Source of the DNA: Ramlibacter tataouinensis
GTDB taxonomy: Bacteria; Pseudomonadota; Gammaproteobacteria; Burkholderiales; Burkholderiaceae_C
NCBI GenBank assembly: GCA_002427815.1
Contig: DIZF01000068.1
Location: 1-64,000 of the forward strand
Direction of reading: 5' to 3'
Length of the DNA: 64,000 bases
A program made the position numbers and the translations under genes. A model generated the notes under the pieces. It worked only from the letters and a program-made list of their open reading frames with translations. It searched no databases and was not told where the DNA came from. Each line of letters begins with the position of its first letter. Positions within the stretch are counted from its first letter, which is position 1. Below are positions 15,832-25,403 of the stretch, in pieces.

Positions 15832-16824
15832 TCAACGTTCGCTGTCCAGATGCTGCAACTGCGCCGGCGCGTAGCGGCCGCCGATCGCCGCGCCCTTGGG
15901 CACCGCCCGCTCGATATCCGCCAGGTCGTTGCCGCTCAGCTTCACGTCGAGCGCACCCAGCGCTTCGGTCAGCTGGTCGCGGCGGCGAGCGCCGATCAGC
16001 GGAACGATGTCCTGGCCCTGCGCGAGCACCCAGGCAACGGCGATCTGTGCCACGCTGACGCCGCGCGCTTGCGCGCTGCGGCGCAGCGCATCCACCAGGC
16101 GCAGGTTCGCTTCCACAATGCCCTGCTGAAAGCGCGGCATGGCCGCACGGAAGTCGCCCGGCGCCTGGATGTCCTTGTTCCAGTGGCCGCTGATCAGTCC
16201 GCGCGACAGCACGCCGTATGCGGTGACGGCGATCCCCAGCTCGCGGCAGGTGGCGAGGATACCGTCCTCGATGCCGCGCGAGATCAGCGAGTACTCGACC
16301 TGCAGGTCGACGATGGGGTGCACCGCCGCCGCGCGGCGGATGGTCGCCGCGCCCACTTCCGACAGGCCGATGTGGCGCACGTGGCCGGCCTTGACCATGT
16401 CGGCGATGGTACCGATGGTGTCCTCGATCGGCACGTTGGGATCCAGCCGCGCGGGGCGGTAGATGTCGATGTGCTCCAGGCCCAGCCGCCGCAGCGAGTA
16501 CGCCAGGAAGTTCTTCACCGCAATGGGCCGCGCATCGTAGCCGTTCCAGCCGTTGTCGGCGTCGCGCAGGGCGCCGAACTTGACGCTCACCTGGTAGCTG
16601 TCGCGGGGCCGGCCGGCCACCGCCTCCCCAATGAGCATCTCGTTGTGGCCCATCCCGTAGAAGTCGCCCGTGTCCAGCAGCGTGACGCCCGCATCCAGGG
16701 CGGCGTGGATGGTGGCGATGCTCTCGGCCCGGTCGGACGGGCCGTACATGCCCGACATGCCCATGCAGCCCAGGCCGATGGCCGAGACTGCCGGCCCGCT
16801 ACGGCCCAGAGTGCGTTGTTCCAT
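15832..16824 (-). CDS. Aldo/keto reductase
   Basis: A 330-residue NADPH-dependent aldo/keto reductase barrel, starting MEQRTLGRSGPAVSAIGLGC at the ATG at 16824. The catalytic Asp/Tyr region is present (LLDTGDFYGMGHNE) along with a Lys in SVKFGALRD and the C-terminal cofactor-binding GARRRDQLTEALGALD. The position of the usual catalytic His (typically YYQHRVDP) reads IYRPARLDP, so His is Ala. This variant occurs in other family members I have seen, but its effect is unknown. The gene converges on the Bug gene and diverges from the PaaX-type regulator. Confidence 0.9.
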   Translation of the reverse strand: MEQRTLGRSGPAVSAIGLGCMGMSGMYGPSDRAESIATIHAALDAGVTLLDTGDFYGMGHNEMLIGEAVAGRPRDSYQVSVKFGALRDADNGWNGYDARPIAVKNFLAYSLRRLGLEHIDIYRPARLDPNVPIEDTIGTIADMVKAGHVRHIGLSEVGAATIRRAAAVHPIVDLQVEYSLISRGIEDGILATCRELGIAVTAYGVLSRGLISGHWNKDIQAPGDFRAAMPRFQQGIVEANLRLVDALRRSAQARGVSVAQIAVAWVLAQGQDIVPLIGARRRDQLTEALGALDVKLSGNDLADIERAVPKGAAIGGRYAPAQLQHLDSER

Positions 16825-16903
16825 GGATCTGCTCCCGTAATTCGCTGAGGGCGAAATGTACCGCAGGGAACGCGGCAATGCCGCGGCTGAGGCGCGCTGG
16901 ACA

Positions 16904-16915
16904 TGTAACATTACA
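16904..16915. promoter_or_regulatory. Candidate operator (inverted repeat TGTAA-N2-TTACA)
   Basis: A perfect 5-base inverted repeat (TGTAACATTACA) sits 44 bases before the PaaX-type regulator start, inside an unusually AT-rich stretch (ACATGTAACATTACACATAT). It lies between the divergent aldo/keto reductase and regulator genes and is the obvious candidate for autoregulation by the PaaX-type protein. Confidence 0.5.
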
Positions 16916-16958
16916 CATATTGACGCAATGAGGGTTTCTCTGTAATGTCTGGAACGCA

Positions 16959-17801
16959 ATGGCAGCCAATCCCCGTCACCTGATCCTGAACCTGCTCCTG
17001 GGCACCGGCAGCAAGACGCTGACGGCACGCGAGGCGGTGGTCTCCTGCGCACTGTTCGGCGTTCGCGACGCCAGCACCCGCGTGGCACTGGCTCGCCTGG
17101 CCGTAGCCGGACTGGTCGAAACGGCCGGCCGCGGCGCCTACCGGCTTGGGCCCCACGCCAAGGAACTTGCCGCCCATGTCGCCACCTGGCGCGATGCCGA
17201 GCAAAGGCTGTGCGAATGGAGCGGCGGGTGGATCGCAGTGCACGTGGGCGCGCTCGGGCGCAGAGACCGGGTTGCGCTGCGCGCGCGCGAACGCGCGCTG
17301 CAACTGCTCGGCCTGGCCGAGTTCGAGCGCGGACTTCATATCCGCCCGGCCAATCTGGTTGGCGGCGTGGACAGCGTGCGGGCGCGGCTGCACTCGCTCG
17401 GGCTCGAACCCGGGGCGGCGGTCTTCGTCGCGCAGGACTTCGACGCGGCGCACGAACAGCACGCCCGCGCGCTGTGGGACGGGCGCGAACTGACGCGCCG
17501 CTATCGCGAAACCAAGCGCCGCCTGGACGCCTGGCTGGCACGCGCGGACACCTTGGCGCCCGATGTTGCGGCGCGCGAGGCGTACGTCCTGGGAAACGAC
17601 GCGATCCGCGAACTGGTGTTCGATCCCTTGCTGCCGGCGCCGCTGGTGGACGCCGCGGCCCGCAGCGCTTTCGTCGAAGCCGTGGTGCGCTTCGATGCCG
17701 CCGGCCATGCCGTCTGGCAGCGATTCTTCGCTACCCACAGCTCCGATCAACCGACCCCGCGGGCCAGGCCCGCATTGCAGACCCTGGAGGCCACGCCATG
17801 A
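16959..17801 (+). CDS. PaaX family transcriptional regulator
   Basis: A 280-residue protein with the PaaX layout: an N-terminal winged helix (NPRHLILNLLLGTG, then FGVRDASTRVALARL), a middle PaaX domain (residues about 85-180) and a C-terminal domain (RFDAAGHAVWQRFF). PaaX represses phenylacetate genes by sensing a CoA thioester. Here its stop overlaps the ATG of an acyl-CoA dehydrogenase (ATGA at 17798-17801), suggesting that it controls that gene and senses an acyl-CoA linked to it. No phenylacetate degradation genes are in the window, so the ligand may differ. Confidence 0.88.
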   Translation: MAANPRHLILNLLLGTGSKTLTAREAVVSCALFGVRDASTRVALARLAVAGLVETAGRGAYRLGPHAKELAAHVATWRDAEQRLCEWSGGWIAVHVGALGRRDRVALRARERALQLLGLAEFERGLHIRPANLVGGVDSVRARLHSLGLEPGAAVFVAQDFDAAHEQHARALWDGRELTRRYRETKRRLDAWLARADTLAPDVAAREAYVLGNDAIRELVFDPLLPAPLVDAAARSAFVEAVVRFDAAGHAVWQRFFATHSSDQPTPRARPALQTLEATP

Positions 17802-19477
17802 ACGCACCCGACACATTTCACAAAGACTCGCTGTATCTCGCCGACACCCACGAAGTGATCAATGTCTCGCGGGAGCTCGCCGACTACAACCTGTACGCCC
17901 AGGACGCCGCGCTGCTCGAGGCCGTCCGGCGCGAGGGCGCGGGCTGGGCCCACGACAATTTAACCGCCTTCGGCGCGCTCACCGGATCGGCCGACTACCT
18001 GGAACTGGGTGTGCAGGCCAATCGCTTCGGCCCCGAGCTCGAGACGCACGACCGTTTCGGCAATCGCATCGACCTGGTGAAATTCCACCCGGCCTACCAC
18101 ACGCTGATGAAGACGGCGATCGAGCGCGGGCTGCACTCGTCGCCGTGGACCGATCCGAAACCCGGCGCACACGTGGCGCGTGCCGCAGGGAGTTACCTGC
18201 ACGGGCAGGTGGACGCCGGGCACGGCTGCCCGGTCACGATGACATTCGCGGCGGTGCCTTCGCTGCGCCTGACCCCAACGCTTGCGAAACTGTGGGAGCC
18301 GAAGATCACCGCGCGCACCTACGACCCACGCAACGTGCCCGCTGCCGACAAGCAGGGCATCACGATCGGCATGGCGATGACCGAAAAGCAGGGCGGCTCG
18401 GACGTCCGCGCCAACACCACACGGGCCTATCCGATCGGGCCGGGCGGGCCCGGCGAGGCCTACGAACTGGTCGGCCACAAGTACTTCGTGTCGGCGCCGA
18501 TGTGCGACGCCTTCCTGGTCCTGGCGCAGACACCGGTCGGGCTGTCGTGCTTCCTGATGCCGCGCTGGCGGCCGGACGGCACCAAGAACGCCATGCAGGT
18601 GCTGCGCCTGAAGCGCAAGATGGGCAACGTCTCCAACGCGTCGAGCGAAACCGAGCTGCGCGGCGCGCTCGCATGGATGGTCGGCGAGGAGGGCCGGGGC
18701 GTGCGCACCATCATCGAAATGGTGGCGATGACGCGCTTCGACTGCATGGTCGGTTCATCGGCGGGCCAGCGTGCCGCCGTGTCGCAGGCGCTGCATCATT
18801 GCTCGATCCGCTCGGCCTTCGGCAAGGTGCTCAACCAGCAGCCGCTGATGCAAAACGTGCTGGCCGACCTGGTGCTGGAGCACGAAGGCTCGCTGGCGCT
18901 GACGATGCGCATCGCGCGCGCCATGGACCACCGCGACAAGCAGCACGAGGATCTGCTGGTGCGCCTGTGCACCGCGGTGGGCAAATACTGGATCTGCAAG
19001 CGCACGCCCAACCACACCTACGAGTCGATGGAGTGCATAGGCGGCAGCGGCGTGATGGAGGACGGCCCGTTCCCGCGGCTGTTTCGCGAGTCGCCGGTCA
19101 ACGCGATCTGGGAAGGCAGCGGCAACGTGCAGTGCCTGGACGTCTTGCGCGCGATGCAGAAGACCCCGGACGTGGTGGGCGCGTTTTTCAGCGAGGTGTC
19201 CAGAGCCATGGGCGCCAACGCGAACCTGGACCGTTGGGTGCTCGCGCTGCAAAAGGATTTCCGCGACCTGGCCGACCTGGAGTTCCGCGCCCGCGACATG
19301 GTCGACAGGATGGCCCTGGCCATGCAGGCGGCCCAGCTGGTTCAGCACGCGCCGTCCTTCGTCGCGGACGCCTTCTGTGCGTCGCGTCTGGCCTCCGCAG
19401 GCCACCACAACTACGGCACCCTGCCGCGCGGCGTGGATTGCGCGGCCATCATCGAGCGCGCGACGCCACACGCGTGA
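17798..19477 (+). CDS. AidB-like acyl-CoA dehydrogenase
   Basis: A 559-residue FAD-dependent protein of the AidB branch of acyl-CoA dehydrogenases, longer than ordinary family members (about 380). It has the AidB-type N-terminal extension (residues 1-60), GMAMTEKQGGSDVRANTT, YECIGGSGV-like SMECIGGSGVMEDGPFPRL and EGSGNVQCLDVLR. In E. coli AidB is induced by alkylation damage and binds DNA. This copy follows a PaaX-type regulator in a four-base overlap rather than Ada control, so it may act on a branched acyl-CoA or respond to a different stress. The C-terminal domain contributes the extra length. Confidence 0.88.
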   Translation: MNAPDTFHKDSLYLADTHEVINVSRELADYNLYAQDAALLEAVRREGAGWAHDNLTAFGALTGSADYLELGVQANRFGPELETHDRFGNRIDLVKFHPAYHTLMKTAIERGLHSSPWTDPKPGAHVARAAGSYLHGQVDAGHGCPVTMTFAAVPSLRLTPTLAKLWEPKITARTYDPRNVPAADKQGITIGMAMTEKQGGSDVRANTTRAYPIGPGGPGEAYELVGHKYFVSAPMCDAFLVLAQTPVGLSCFLMPRWRPDGTKNAMQVLRLKRKMGNVSNASSETELRGALAWMVGEEGRGVRTIIEMVAMTRFDCMVGSSAGQRAAVSQALHHCSIRSAFGKVLNQQPLMQNVLADLVLEHEGSLALTMRIARAMDHRDKQHEDLLVRLCTAVGKYWICKRTPNHTYESMECIGGSGVMEDGPFPRLFRESPVNAIWEGSGNVQCLDVLRAMQKTPDVVGAFFSEVSRAMGANANLDRWVLALQKDFRDLADLEFRARDMVDRMALAMQAAQLVQHAPSFVADAFCASRLASAGHHNYGTLPRGVDCAAIIERATPHA

Positions 19478-19486
19478 AGGCGGCGC

Positions 19487-19522
19487 CAGGGATGGCAAGG
19501 CACTCCTGAGCGACCGGCTATT
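19487..19522. repeat. Short copy of the small-protein leader repeat
   Basis: GGGATGGCAAGGCACTCCTG followed by AGCGACCGGCTATT closely matches the leader sequence found at 24018, 30582 and 33598. Here no ATG-containing continuation follows; the next sequence is the 3' end of the RND permease gene. Confidence 0.6.
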
Positions 19523-19533
19523 TTGCGAATGGC

Positions 19534-22500
19534 TCAGGCAGCTTTCGCTTCCGTGCCGCTGATTCGCCATCGCCGGGCCACATACTGGCCGAGCCGATCC
19601 AGATACAGGTAAATCACCGGCGTCGTAAACAACGTCAGCACTTGCGACACCAGCAGACCACCCACCAGCGCCACTCCGACTGGCGCTCGCAATTCAGAGC
19701 CGGCACCCGTTCCCAAGGCCAGCGGCAACGCGCCCAGGAGGGCCGCGCCCGTCGTCATCATGATGGGGCGAAAGCGCAGCTTGCAGGCGTGGTGAATGGC
19801 TTCGCGCGGATCGGTGTCCACGCTGCGTTCCAGTTCGAGCGCCACGTCCACCATCATGATCGCGTTCTTCTTGACGATACCGATCAGCAGGATGATGCCG
19901 ATCATGGAGATGACGTTCAGGTCGTAACGAAACAGCCACAACGCCAGCAAAGCGCCGAGTCCGGCGGAAGGCAGGGTACTGAGAATGGTGAGTGGGTGAA
20001 TGTAGCTCTCGTACAAAATGCCCAGTACCACGTAGACAGCCACGATGGCTGCCAGAATCAGCCAGGGTTGACTGCCGGTCGAGGTCTTGAATGCCTTGGC
20101 ATTTCCCTGAAAGCTGCCATGCAGTGTGGCCGGCAACGGCATCGCGCCAATGGCCTGCTCCACCGCTTTGACCGCATCGCCCAGCGCCACGTCGGGCGCG
20201 AGGTTGAAAGACAGCGTCACCGCCGGAAACTGGCCCTGGTGATTGATCTGGGTCGGTACCGTGGAATCATCAAAATGTGCAATGCTGGCCAGCGGCACCA
20301 GCTGGCCGGTGCTGGAGGGCACGCGCATCTCCAGCAGCGCGGCGCCGTCCAGCTTGTGGGCCGGATCCAGTTCCAGCACCACATGGTATTGGTCGATCTG
20401 AGTGAACACGGTGGCAACCTGGCGCTGGCCTAGCGCGTCATACAAGGTATCGTCTATGAGCTGCGGCGTGATGCCGAACTGGGCCGCGCGGTCACGGTCT
20501 ATCACCACCGTGGTGCGCGGCGCGGCACTCTGCAAATCGCTGGTCACGTCGCTGAGCTGCGGCAGTTTCTTCAAGCGCTGCACGAGCCGGGGTGTCCAGT
20601 CGTACAGCTCGCGCAGGTCGGTATCTTCCAGCGTGTATTGAAACTGGGTGGCACTGCTGCGGCCGCCCACTTGCAACTCCTGGCGGGTGCGCAGGTGCAA
20701 CTCAATGCCTGGCAGGCCGGCGACTTTCTTGGTCAGCCGCGCCATGATCTGGCCGGCATTGGCATGGCGCGTTTCAAAGGGTTTGAGGTTGATGGCCAAA
20801 CGGCCCTCGTTCAGCGGCGACGAGTTGGTCCAGCTGTACACCTTGTCCACATCGGGGTCCGCCATGACCAGGCGCACCAATTCCATCTGGCGCAGCGCCA
20901 TCGCCGGCGCCGAGATGTCGCTGGGTGCCTCGCTGGTACCGAAGATCTGGCCGGTGTCTTGCTGCGGAAAGAAACCCTTGGGGATGAACCAGAACAGCAG
21001 GACGGTGACGAACAACACCGTGATGGTGGTGGCCAGTGTGATGGCTGGATGGCGCAGCACGCGGATCAACGCCCGGTCATACGCCGCGGCCAAGCCCAGG
21101 AAGGCGCGTTCCGCCGCGCGCGCTACCGCGCCGGGTTGGCGGTGCTGGTCCAGGTGCAGTAGAACCCGGCAAAGCATGGGAGTGACCGTCAGCGATACCA
21201 GCGCCGACATCAGCAGGGCCACGCTGACCGTGACGGAGAACTCGCGAAACAATCGTCCCACCACGCCGCTCATGAACAACAGCGGAATCAGCGCCGCGAT
21301 CAGCGACGCCGTCATGGAGACCACGGTAAACGATACCTGGGCGGCCCCGTCCAGCGCCGCCTTGAAGGGTTCGTCGCCGGCCTCCACATGGCGGATGATG
21401 TTCTCGATCACGACGATGGCGTCGTCCACCACGAAGCCTACGGCGATGGTGATGCCCATCAGCGACAGGTTGTCGATGCTGTAGCCGGCCAGATTCAGCA
21501 CGGCGAAGGTACCGGCGATGGACAGCGGTATCGCCAGCGCCGGGATCAGCGTGGCCCAGAAGCCGCGCAGAAAAAGGAACACCACGAACACCACCAGGGC
21601 GACGGTCAGCAGCAGCGTGCGTTGGACATCCCTCAAGCTGGCGCGGATGGTCTGGGTACGGTCGTTCACCACTTCGACCTTGACCGACGCGGGCAGCGTA
21701 GCCTCCAGCTCGGGCAACGCCCGGCGTATGGCGTCCACCGTCTGCACCACGTTGCCCCCGGGCTGCTTGTGGATGTCCACGATGATGGCGCGCTTGCCCT
21801 GTATCCAGGCCGCCTGCTTCACGTCCTGGGGACCGTCCACGGCCTGGCCGATGTCGCGCACCCGGATCGGTGCGCCATTGCGCCAGGCCAGCACCAGGTT
21901 GTCGTAGTCGGCCGCCTTGGTGAGCTGGTCGGTGGCATCGACTGATACCGAGCGCTTGGGACCGTCCAACGAGCCTTTGGGCGCGTTCGCGGTGGCCGTG
22001 CCCAGGGCAGCGCGCACCTGCTCCAGGCTCAGGCCCAGCGTGTTGAGCTTGCCGGGGTCCACTTGCACCCGGATGGCGGGCTTTTGCTCGCCATGCAGAT
22101 CAATCAGACCGACGCCGCTGATGGGTGACAACTGCTGTGCAATGTAGGTGTCGGCGTAGACGTCCACCTGTTGCAGTGGCAGCACATCGGATGTCACGGC
22201 GATGGACATGATCTGAAAGTCCGCCGGATTGGCCTTCTCCCAGGTCGGCGGGTTGGGCAGCGTGCGCGGCAGCAGACCGGTGGCGCTGTTGATGGCAGCC
22301 TGCACGTCCTGCGCGGCGGCATCGATGCTGCGGCTGAGGTCGAATTGCACGGTGATCGATGTGACGCCCTGCGCGCTGCTGGACGTCATGTCGGTGATAC
22401 CCGGGATCAGCGCCAATTGCCGCTCCAGCGGCGTCGCCACCGAGGTGGCCATCACCTCGGCACTGGCGCCCGGCAGCTCGGCCGAGACGTTGATGGTGGG

Positions 22501-22626
22501 CAGGTCCACCGACGGCAGCGCTGCCAGCGGCATCAGCACATAACCGGCGATGCCGAACAACAGCAGCGTCAGCATCAGCAGGGAGGTGGCAATGGGCCTT
22601 CGTATGAAGGGTGCAGACAGGTTCAT
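19534..22626 (-). CDS. RND family multidrug efflux permease (MdtB/MdtC/AcrB-like)
   Basis: A 1030-residue resistance-nodulation-division pump with 12 membrane segments and two large periplasmic loops. It begins MNLSAPFIRRPIATSLLMLT, like MdtB/MdtC. The proton-relay Asp pair is present (GFVVDDAIVVIENI), as is the C-terminal GIVKKNAIMMVDVALELER with its conserved Lys. Its ATG overlaps the stop of the adaptor gene (ATGA at 22623-22626). No outer-membrane channel gene is nearby, so it must use one encoded elsewhere, as many MdtABC-type pumps use TolC. Confidence 0.93.
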   Translation of the reverse strand: MNLSAPFIRRPIATSLLMLTLLLFGIAGYVLMPLAALPSVDLPTINVSAELPGASAEVMATSVATPLERQLALIPGITDMTSSSAQGVTSITVQFDLSRSIDAAAQDVQAAINSATGLLPRTLPNPPTWEKANPADFQIMSIAVTSDVLPLQQVDVYADTYIAQQLSPISGVGLIDLHGEQKPAIRVQVDPGKLNTLGLSLEQVRAALGTATANAPKGSLDGPKRSVSVDATDQLTKAADYDNLVLAWRNGAPIRVRDIGQAVDGPQDVKQAAWIQGKRAIIVDIHKQPGGNVVQTVDAIRRALPELEATLPASVKVEVVNDRTQTIRASLRDVQRTLLLTVALVVFVVFLFLRGFWATLIPALAIPLSIAGTFAVLNLAGYSIDNLSLMGITIAVGFVVDDAIVVIENIIRHVEAGDEPFKAALDGAAQVSFTVVSMTASLIAALIPLLFMSGVVGRLFREFSVTVSVALLMSALVSLTVTPMLCRVLLHLDQHRQPGAVARAAERAFLGLAAAYDRALIRVLRHPAITLATTITVLFVTVLLFWFIPKGFFPQQDTGQIFGTSEAPSDISAPAMALRQMELVRLVMADPDVDKVYSWTNSSPLNEGRLAINLKPFETRHANAGQIMARLTKKVAGLPGIELHLRTRQELQVGGRSSATQFQYTLEDTDLRELYDWTPRLVQRLKKLPQLSDVTSDLQSAAPRTTVVIDRDRAAQFGITPQLIDDTLYDALGQRQVATVFTQIDQYHVVLELDPAHKLDGAALLEMRVPSSTGQLVPLASIAHFDDSTVPTQINHQGQFPAVTLSFNLAPDVALGDAVKAVEQAIGAMPLPATLHGSFQGNAKAFKTSTGSQPWLILAAIVAVYVVLGILYESYIHPLTILSTLPSAGLGALLALWLFRYDLNVISMIGIILLIGIVKKNAIMMVDVALELERSVDTDPREAIHHACKLRFRPIMMTTGAALLGALPLALGTGAGSELRAPVGVALVGGLLVSQVLTLFTTPVIYLYLDRLGQYVARRWRISGTEAKAA

Positions 22627-23753
22627 GGGCTGGTACGGGCGGCTGCTGGCGCGGTACTGATGGTGACTTTGCCCTTGTCGCGCAGACGCTCCTGCCCGGT
22701 CATGACCACACGCTCGCCTTTGGCCAGGCCCGCCAACACGGCCTGGTAACCACCCGCCTGTGGCCCGAGTTTGAGCTGGCGCAGGCTGACGCTGGAGTCA
22801 GCATTGACGACAAACGCATAAGATCCATCGACACCGCTTTCCACGGCCTGGGCCGGGACAACCAAAGTGTTGGGTACGGAGTCAAGTTGCAACACAACCT
22901 GCGCGAACTGGCCCGGCGTCAGCGCGCTGTCGGCGTTGGCGAATACCGCCTTGGCGGTGATGGCGCCGCTGGTGGGGTCAACCGTGTTGTCAATGAAGGC
23001 CAGCTTGCCGGTGAGGGCGTGATCGATGCCAGCCACGGTGGCGGTGACGATGACCGGGCCTTTGCGCTGTGCCGCCTTCACCGGCGCCAATTGAGATTCC
23101 GGCAGGGAAAAGCTCACGTAGATGGGTTGGATCTGATTGATCACCAGCAAGGTGGTGTCGTTTGCCTTGGCGCCGCCGCCAACCGGCAGCAGCAGCGCGC
23201 CCGCCACGCCGTCCATGGGCGCAGCAATGCGCGTGTAGCCCAGTTGCAGGCGAGCGCTGTCCAGGGCGGCCCTGTCCGCCTTCAGGGTCGACTGCGCAGC
23301 CTGCAGATCCGCCTTGGATTGACTCAGTCCGCTTTCCGAGATGAAGCCCTGGCTCATCAACGCCGAGTTGCGCTGGTAGTCGCCTTGCAGCTTGGTCAGT
23401 TGCGCCTCGTCGCGCGCCAACACGCCCTCGGCCTGGCGTTGTTGGGCTTCCAGCAGGGCTGGATCGATACGAAGCAGCAACTGCCCTTTGTGCACGGTCT
23501 GCCCTTCCGTGTACGCCACTTCGGAAACTTGGCCGTCCAGGCGCGACTTGACCAACACCGACGCTTTGGCCTCTGTGCGGCCAATGGCGCTGATGGTCAG
23601 CGGCAGATCACGCTGCTGGACCTCCGCCACGGTGACGCTGAGCGGTACGGGGGCGTCGACCTTGGCCTCCTGCGATCGACTGCCGCGCATCAGTTGCCAG
23701 CCGACAATGCCGAAAGTGACCGCCAAGGCGAGGAAAAGAATCTTTCGTTTCAT
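22623..23753 (-). CDS. RND efflux periplasmic adaptor (membrane fusion protein)
   Basis: A 376-residue adaptor anchored by an N-terminal hydrophobic helix (MKRKILFLALAVTFGIVGWQ). I start at the ATG at 23753 rather than a TTG three codons upstream. It shows the biotinyl-lipoyl half-motifs (VLVKSRLDGQVSEVAYTEGQ and YTRIAAPMDGVAGALLLPVG) flanking an alpha-helical hairpin with LTKLQGDYQRNSALMSQGFI. It links the inner-membrane RND pump to an outer-membrane channel. There is no lipobox Cys, so it is held by the uncleaved helix. Confidence 0.92.
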   Translation of the reverse strand: MKRKILFLALAVTFGIVGWQLMRGSRSQEAKVDAPVPLSVTVAEVQQRDLPLTISAIGRTEAKASVLVKSRLDGQVSEVAYTEGQTVHKGQLLLRIDPALLEAQQRQAEGVLARDEAQLTKLQGDYQRNSALMSQGFISESGLSQSKADLQAAQSTLKADRAALDSARLQLGYTRIAAPMDGVAGALLLPVGGGAKANDTTLLVINQIQPIYVSFSLPESQLAPVKAAQRKGPVIVTATVAGIDHALTGKLAFIDNTVDPTSGAITAKAVFANADSALTPGQFAQVVLQLDSVPNTLVVPAQAVESGVDGSYAFVVNADSSVSLRQLKLGPQAGGYQAVLAGLAKGERVVMTGQERLRDKGKVTISTAPAAARTSP

Positions 23754-24098
23754 TGGAATCAAGGGGTTCTGGGCGAAAGACCATTGTCACACCGGAAGCG
23801 GTGGCCGTAGGCGGGATCGTGTCCCCGAACGGGACCCGGCATCTCGAAGCCCGTGGAGGGCCGCTCGTGCCGCTCGAAAGATCGCAGCTGCCTGCGGTAC
23901 TGCTATGCAGCAGCGTGTGGTGCCGTGCACTCGCGAACCGTCGCCGCAGCAAGAGCTGAAGGGCATCGTTTCGGTGTTGAATTGAGCCTTGCGTACGCCC
24001 GCTCAGGATTGGAAGCGGGCTTGCAAAGGATGGCGAGGCAGTCCTGAGCGACAGGTTATCGTGGCGCCATGGAGATCCGGGTGGAATACCAGGCAGGC
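23754..24098. other. Intergenic region with a truncated leader-repeat copy
   Basis: The left part (23754 to about 24000) is the upstream region of the efflux operon; I see no gene in it. The right part, 24018-24098, is a copy of the small-protein locus repeated at 30582 and 33598: the leader is followed by ATG at 24069 and the first codons MEIRVEYQAGL. The match stops abruptly where the TAG of the second dctM gene begins, so this copy is a stump, cut by the rearrangement that placed the TRAP operon here. Confidence 0.75.
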
Positions 24099-25403
24099 CT
24101 AGCGGTAGAACAGCGTTGGCAGCCACATGGTCAGCGGCGGCCACAGCGCGGCGATCAGCAGGTCGATCATCGCGACGATCACAAGCGGCATGACCGCGCG
24201 CGAAATCTTGCCGAGCGAAACGTCGGCAATACCGCAAGCCACGAACAGGCAAATGCCCACCGGCGGCGTGAGCATGCCGATCGCCAGGTTGACCACGACC
24301 AGCACGCCAAACTGAATCGGGTCGACCTGCATCTGCGGTGTGAGCAGCGCCAGCACCGGCACCAGCAACAGCAGGGCGGCCGTGGTTTCCATGATGCAGC
24401 CGACAATCAGCAGCAGACCCATGATCAGCAGCAGCAGACCGGTCGGTGGCAAGGACAGGGAATTGACGAAAACATCGAGCAGATGGGCAGTCTGCTGCAT
24501 GGCCAGAAGCCAGCCAAAAATCTTGGCCATGGCGATGATGAACAGGATGCCGCCGGCCGCCACCTGCGAGCGCACGATGAGCCCCGGCAAGGCCTTCCAG
24601 GCCAGTTCGCGATTGATCACGGTTCCGACCAGCAGCGCGTAGAAGACCGCCAGCGCTGCGGCTTCGGTCACCGTCACAATGCCAGTCAGGATGCCGCCAA
24701 GCACCACCACCGGTGCACCCATCGACCAGAACGCCGCCCTGCCGGTCGCGAGCACTTTCTTCCAGGCGAATGGCTGGCGTTCGCCGTAGCCTTTGCGCCA
24801 GGAGACCCAGACCGCGATGACGAGGAAAGACAGCCCCATCAAGACGCCGACCAGCATGCCGCCGGCAAACAGTTGGGAGATCGAAATGTTGGTCATGAAG
24901 CCGAAAATGACCATGGGGATCGACGGTGGAATGATGATGCCGATCGACCCGCCGGCCGCCACCACGGCAGCGGCAAAAGCCGGTGGGTAGCCCTGGCGGA
25001 TCATCGCTGGAATCACCACGCCGCCGATCGCGGCGGTATCGGCCGCGGCCGAACCGGATATGCCGGCAATGATCATCGAGGCCACGATGGCCGCTGCCGC
25101 CAGCCCACCGGGCGCCCAGCCGACCAGGCTGTCGCAGAATTCGATCAGGCGCCTGGAGATGCCACCGACCTCCATGATGGAGCCGGCGATCATGAACAGC
25201 GGCACGGCGAGCAGATCGAAGGAATCGACGCCGGAAAACAGTTGCTGGACCACCGTTTGCCCCAGCGCCGCCAGTCCGACGGTATCCGGGAACACACCGG
25301 GCGTGACGATCAGGCCGATAGCCGGCAAGCCGATGGCCAGGGCAATCGGGAGCCCGACGGTCATCAGCAGGAACATCAGCGTGAACAACAGGACGATGAT
25401 CAT
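24099..25403 (-). CDS. dctM: TRAP transporter large permease, DctM type (second system)
   Basis: A 434-residue multi-spanning DctM protein, the usual length for the family, with motifs AVPLFMIAGSIMEVGGISRR, GISGSAAADTAAIGGVVIPA and LTPPVGICLFVACGIADV. The SAAADTAA block marks the subgroup often linked to YiaN/DctM-type uptake of sugar acids and other carboxylates. It overlaps the DctQ stop by four bases (25400-25403). This second TRAP set is clearly distinct in sequence from the one at 1.6-4.7 kb and so presumably has another substrate. Confidence 0.93.
   Translation of the reverse strand: MIIVLLFTLMFLLMTVGLPIALAIGLPAIGLIVTPGVFPDTVGLAALGQTVVQQLFSGVDSFDLLAVPLFMIAGSIMEVGGISRRLIEFCDSLVGWAPGGLAAAAIVASMIIAGISGSAAADTAAIGGVVIPAMIRQGYPPAFAAAVVAAGGSIGIIIPPSIPMVIFGFMTNISISQLFAGGMLVGVLMGLSFLVIAVWVSWRKGYGERQPFAWKKVLATGRAAFWSMGAPVVVLGGILTGIVTVTEAAALAVFYALLVGTVINRELAWKALPGLIVRSQVAAGGILFIIAMAKIFGWLLAMQQTAHLLDVFVNSLSLPPTGLLLLIMGLLLIVGCIMETTAALLLLVPVLALLTPQMQVDPIQFGVLVVVNLAIGMLTPPVGICLFVACGIADVSLGKISRAVMPLVIVAMIDLLIAALWPPLTMWLPTLFYR

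Noticed and set aside
17210..19477. 755-codon frame reading through into the AidB-like gene
   Set aside because: The first 196 codons are an out-of-frame reading of the PaaX-type gene; the true start is the ATG at 17798 overlapping the PaaX stop.
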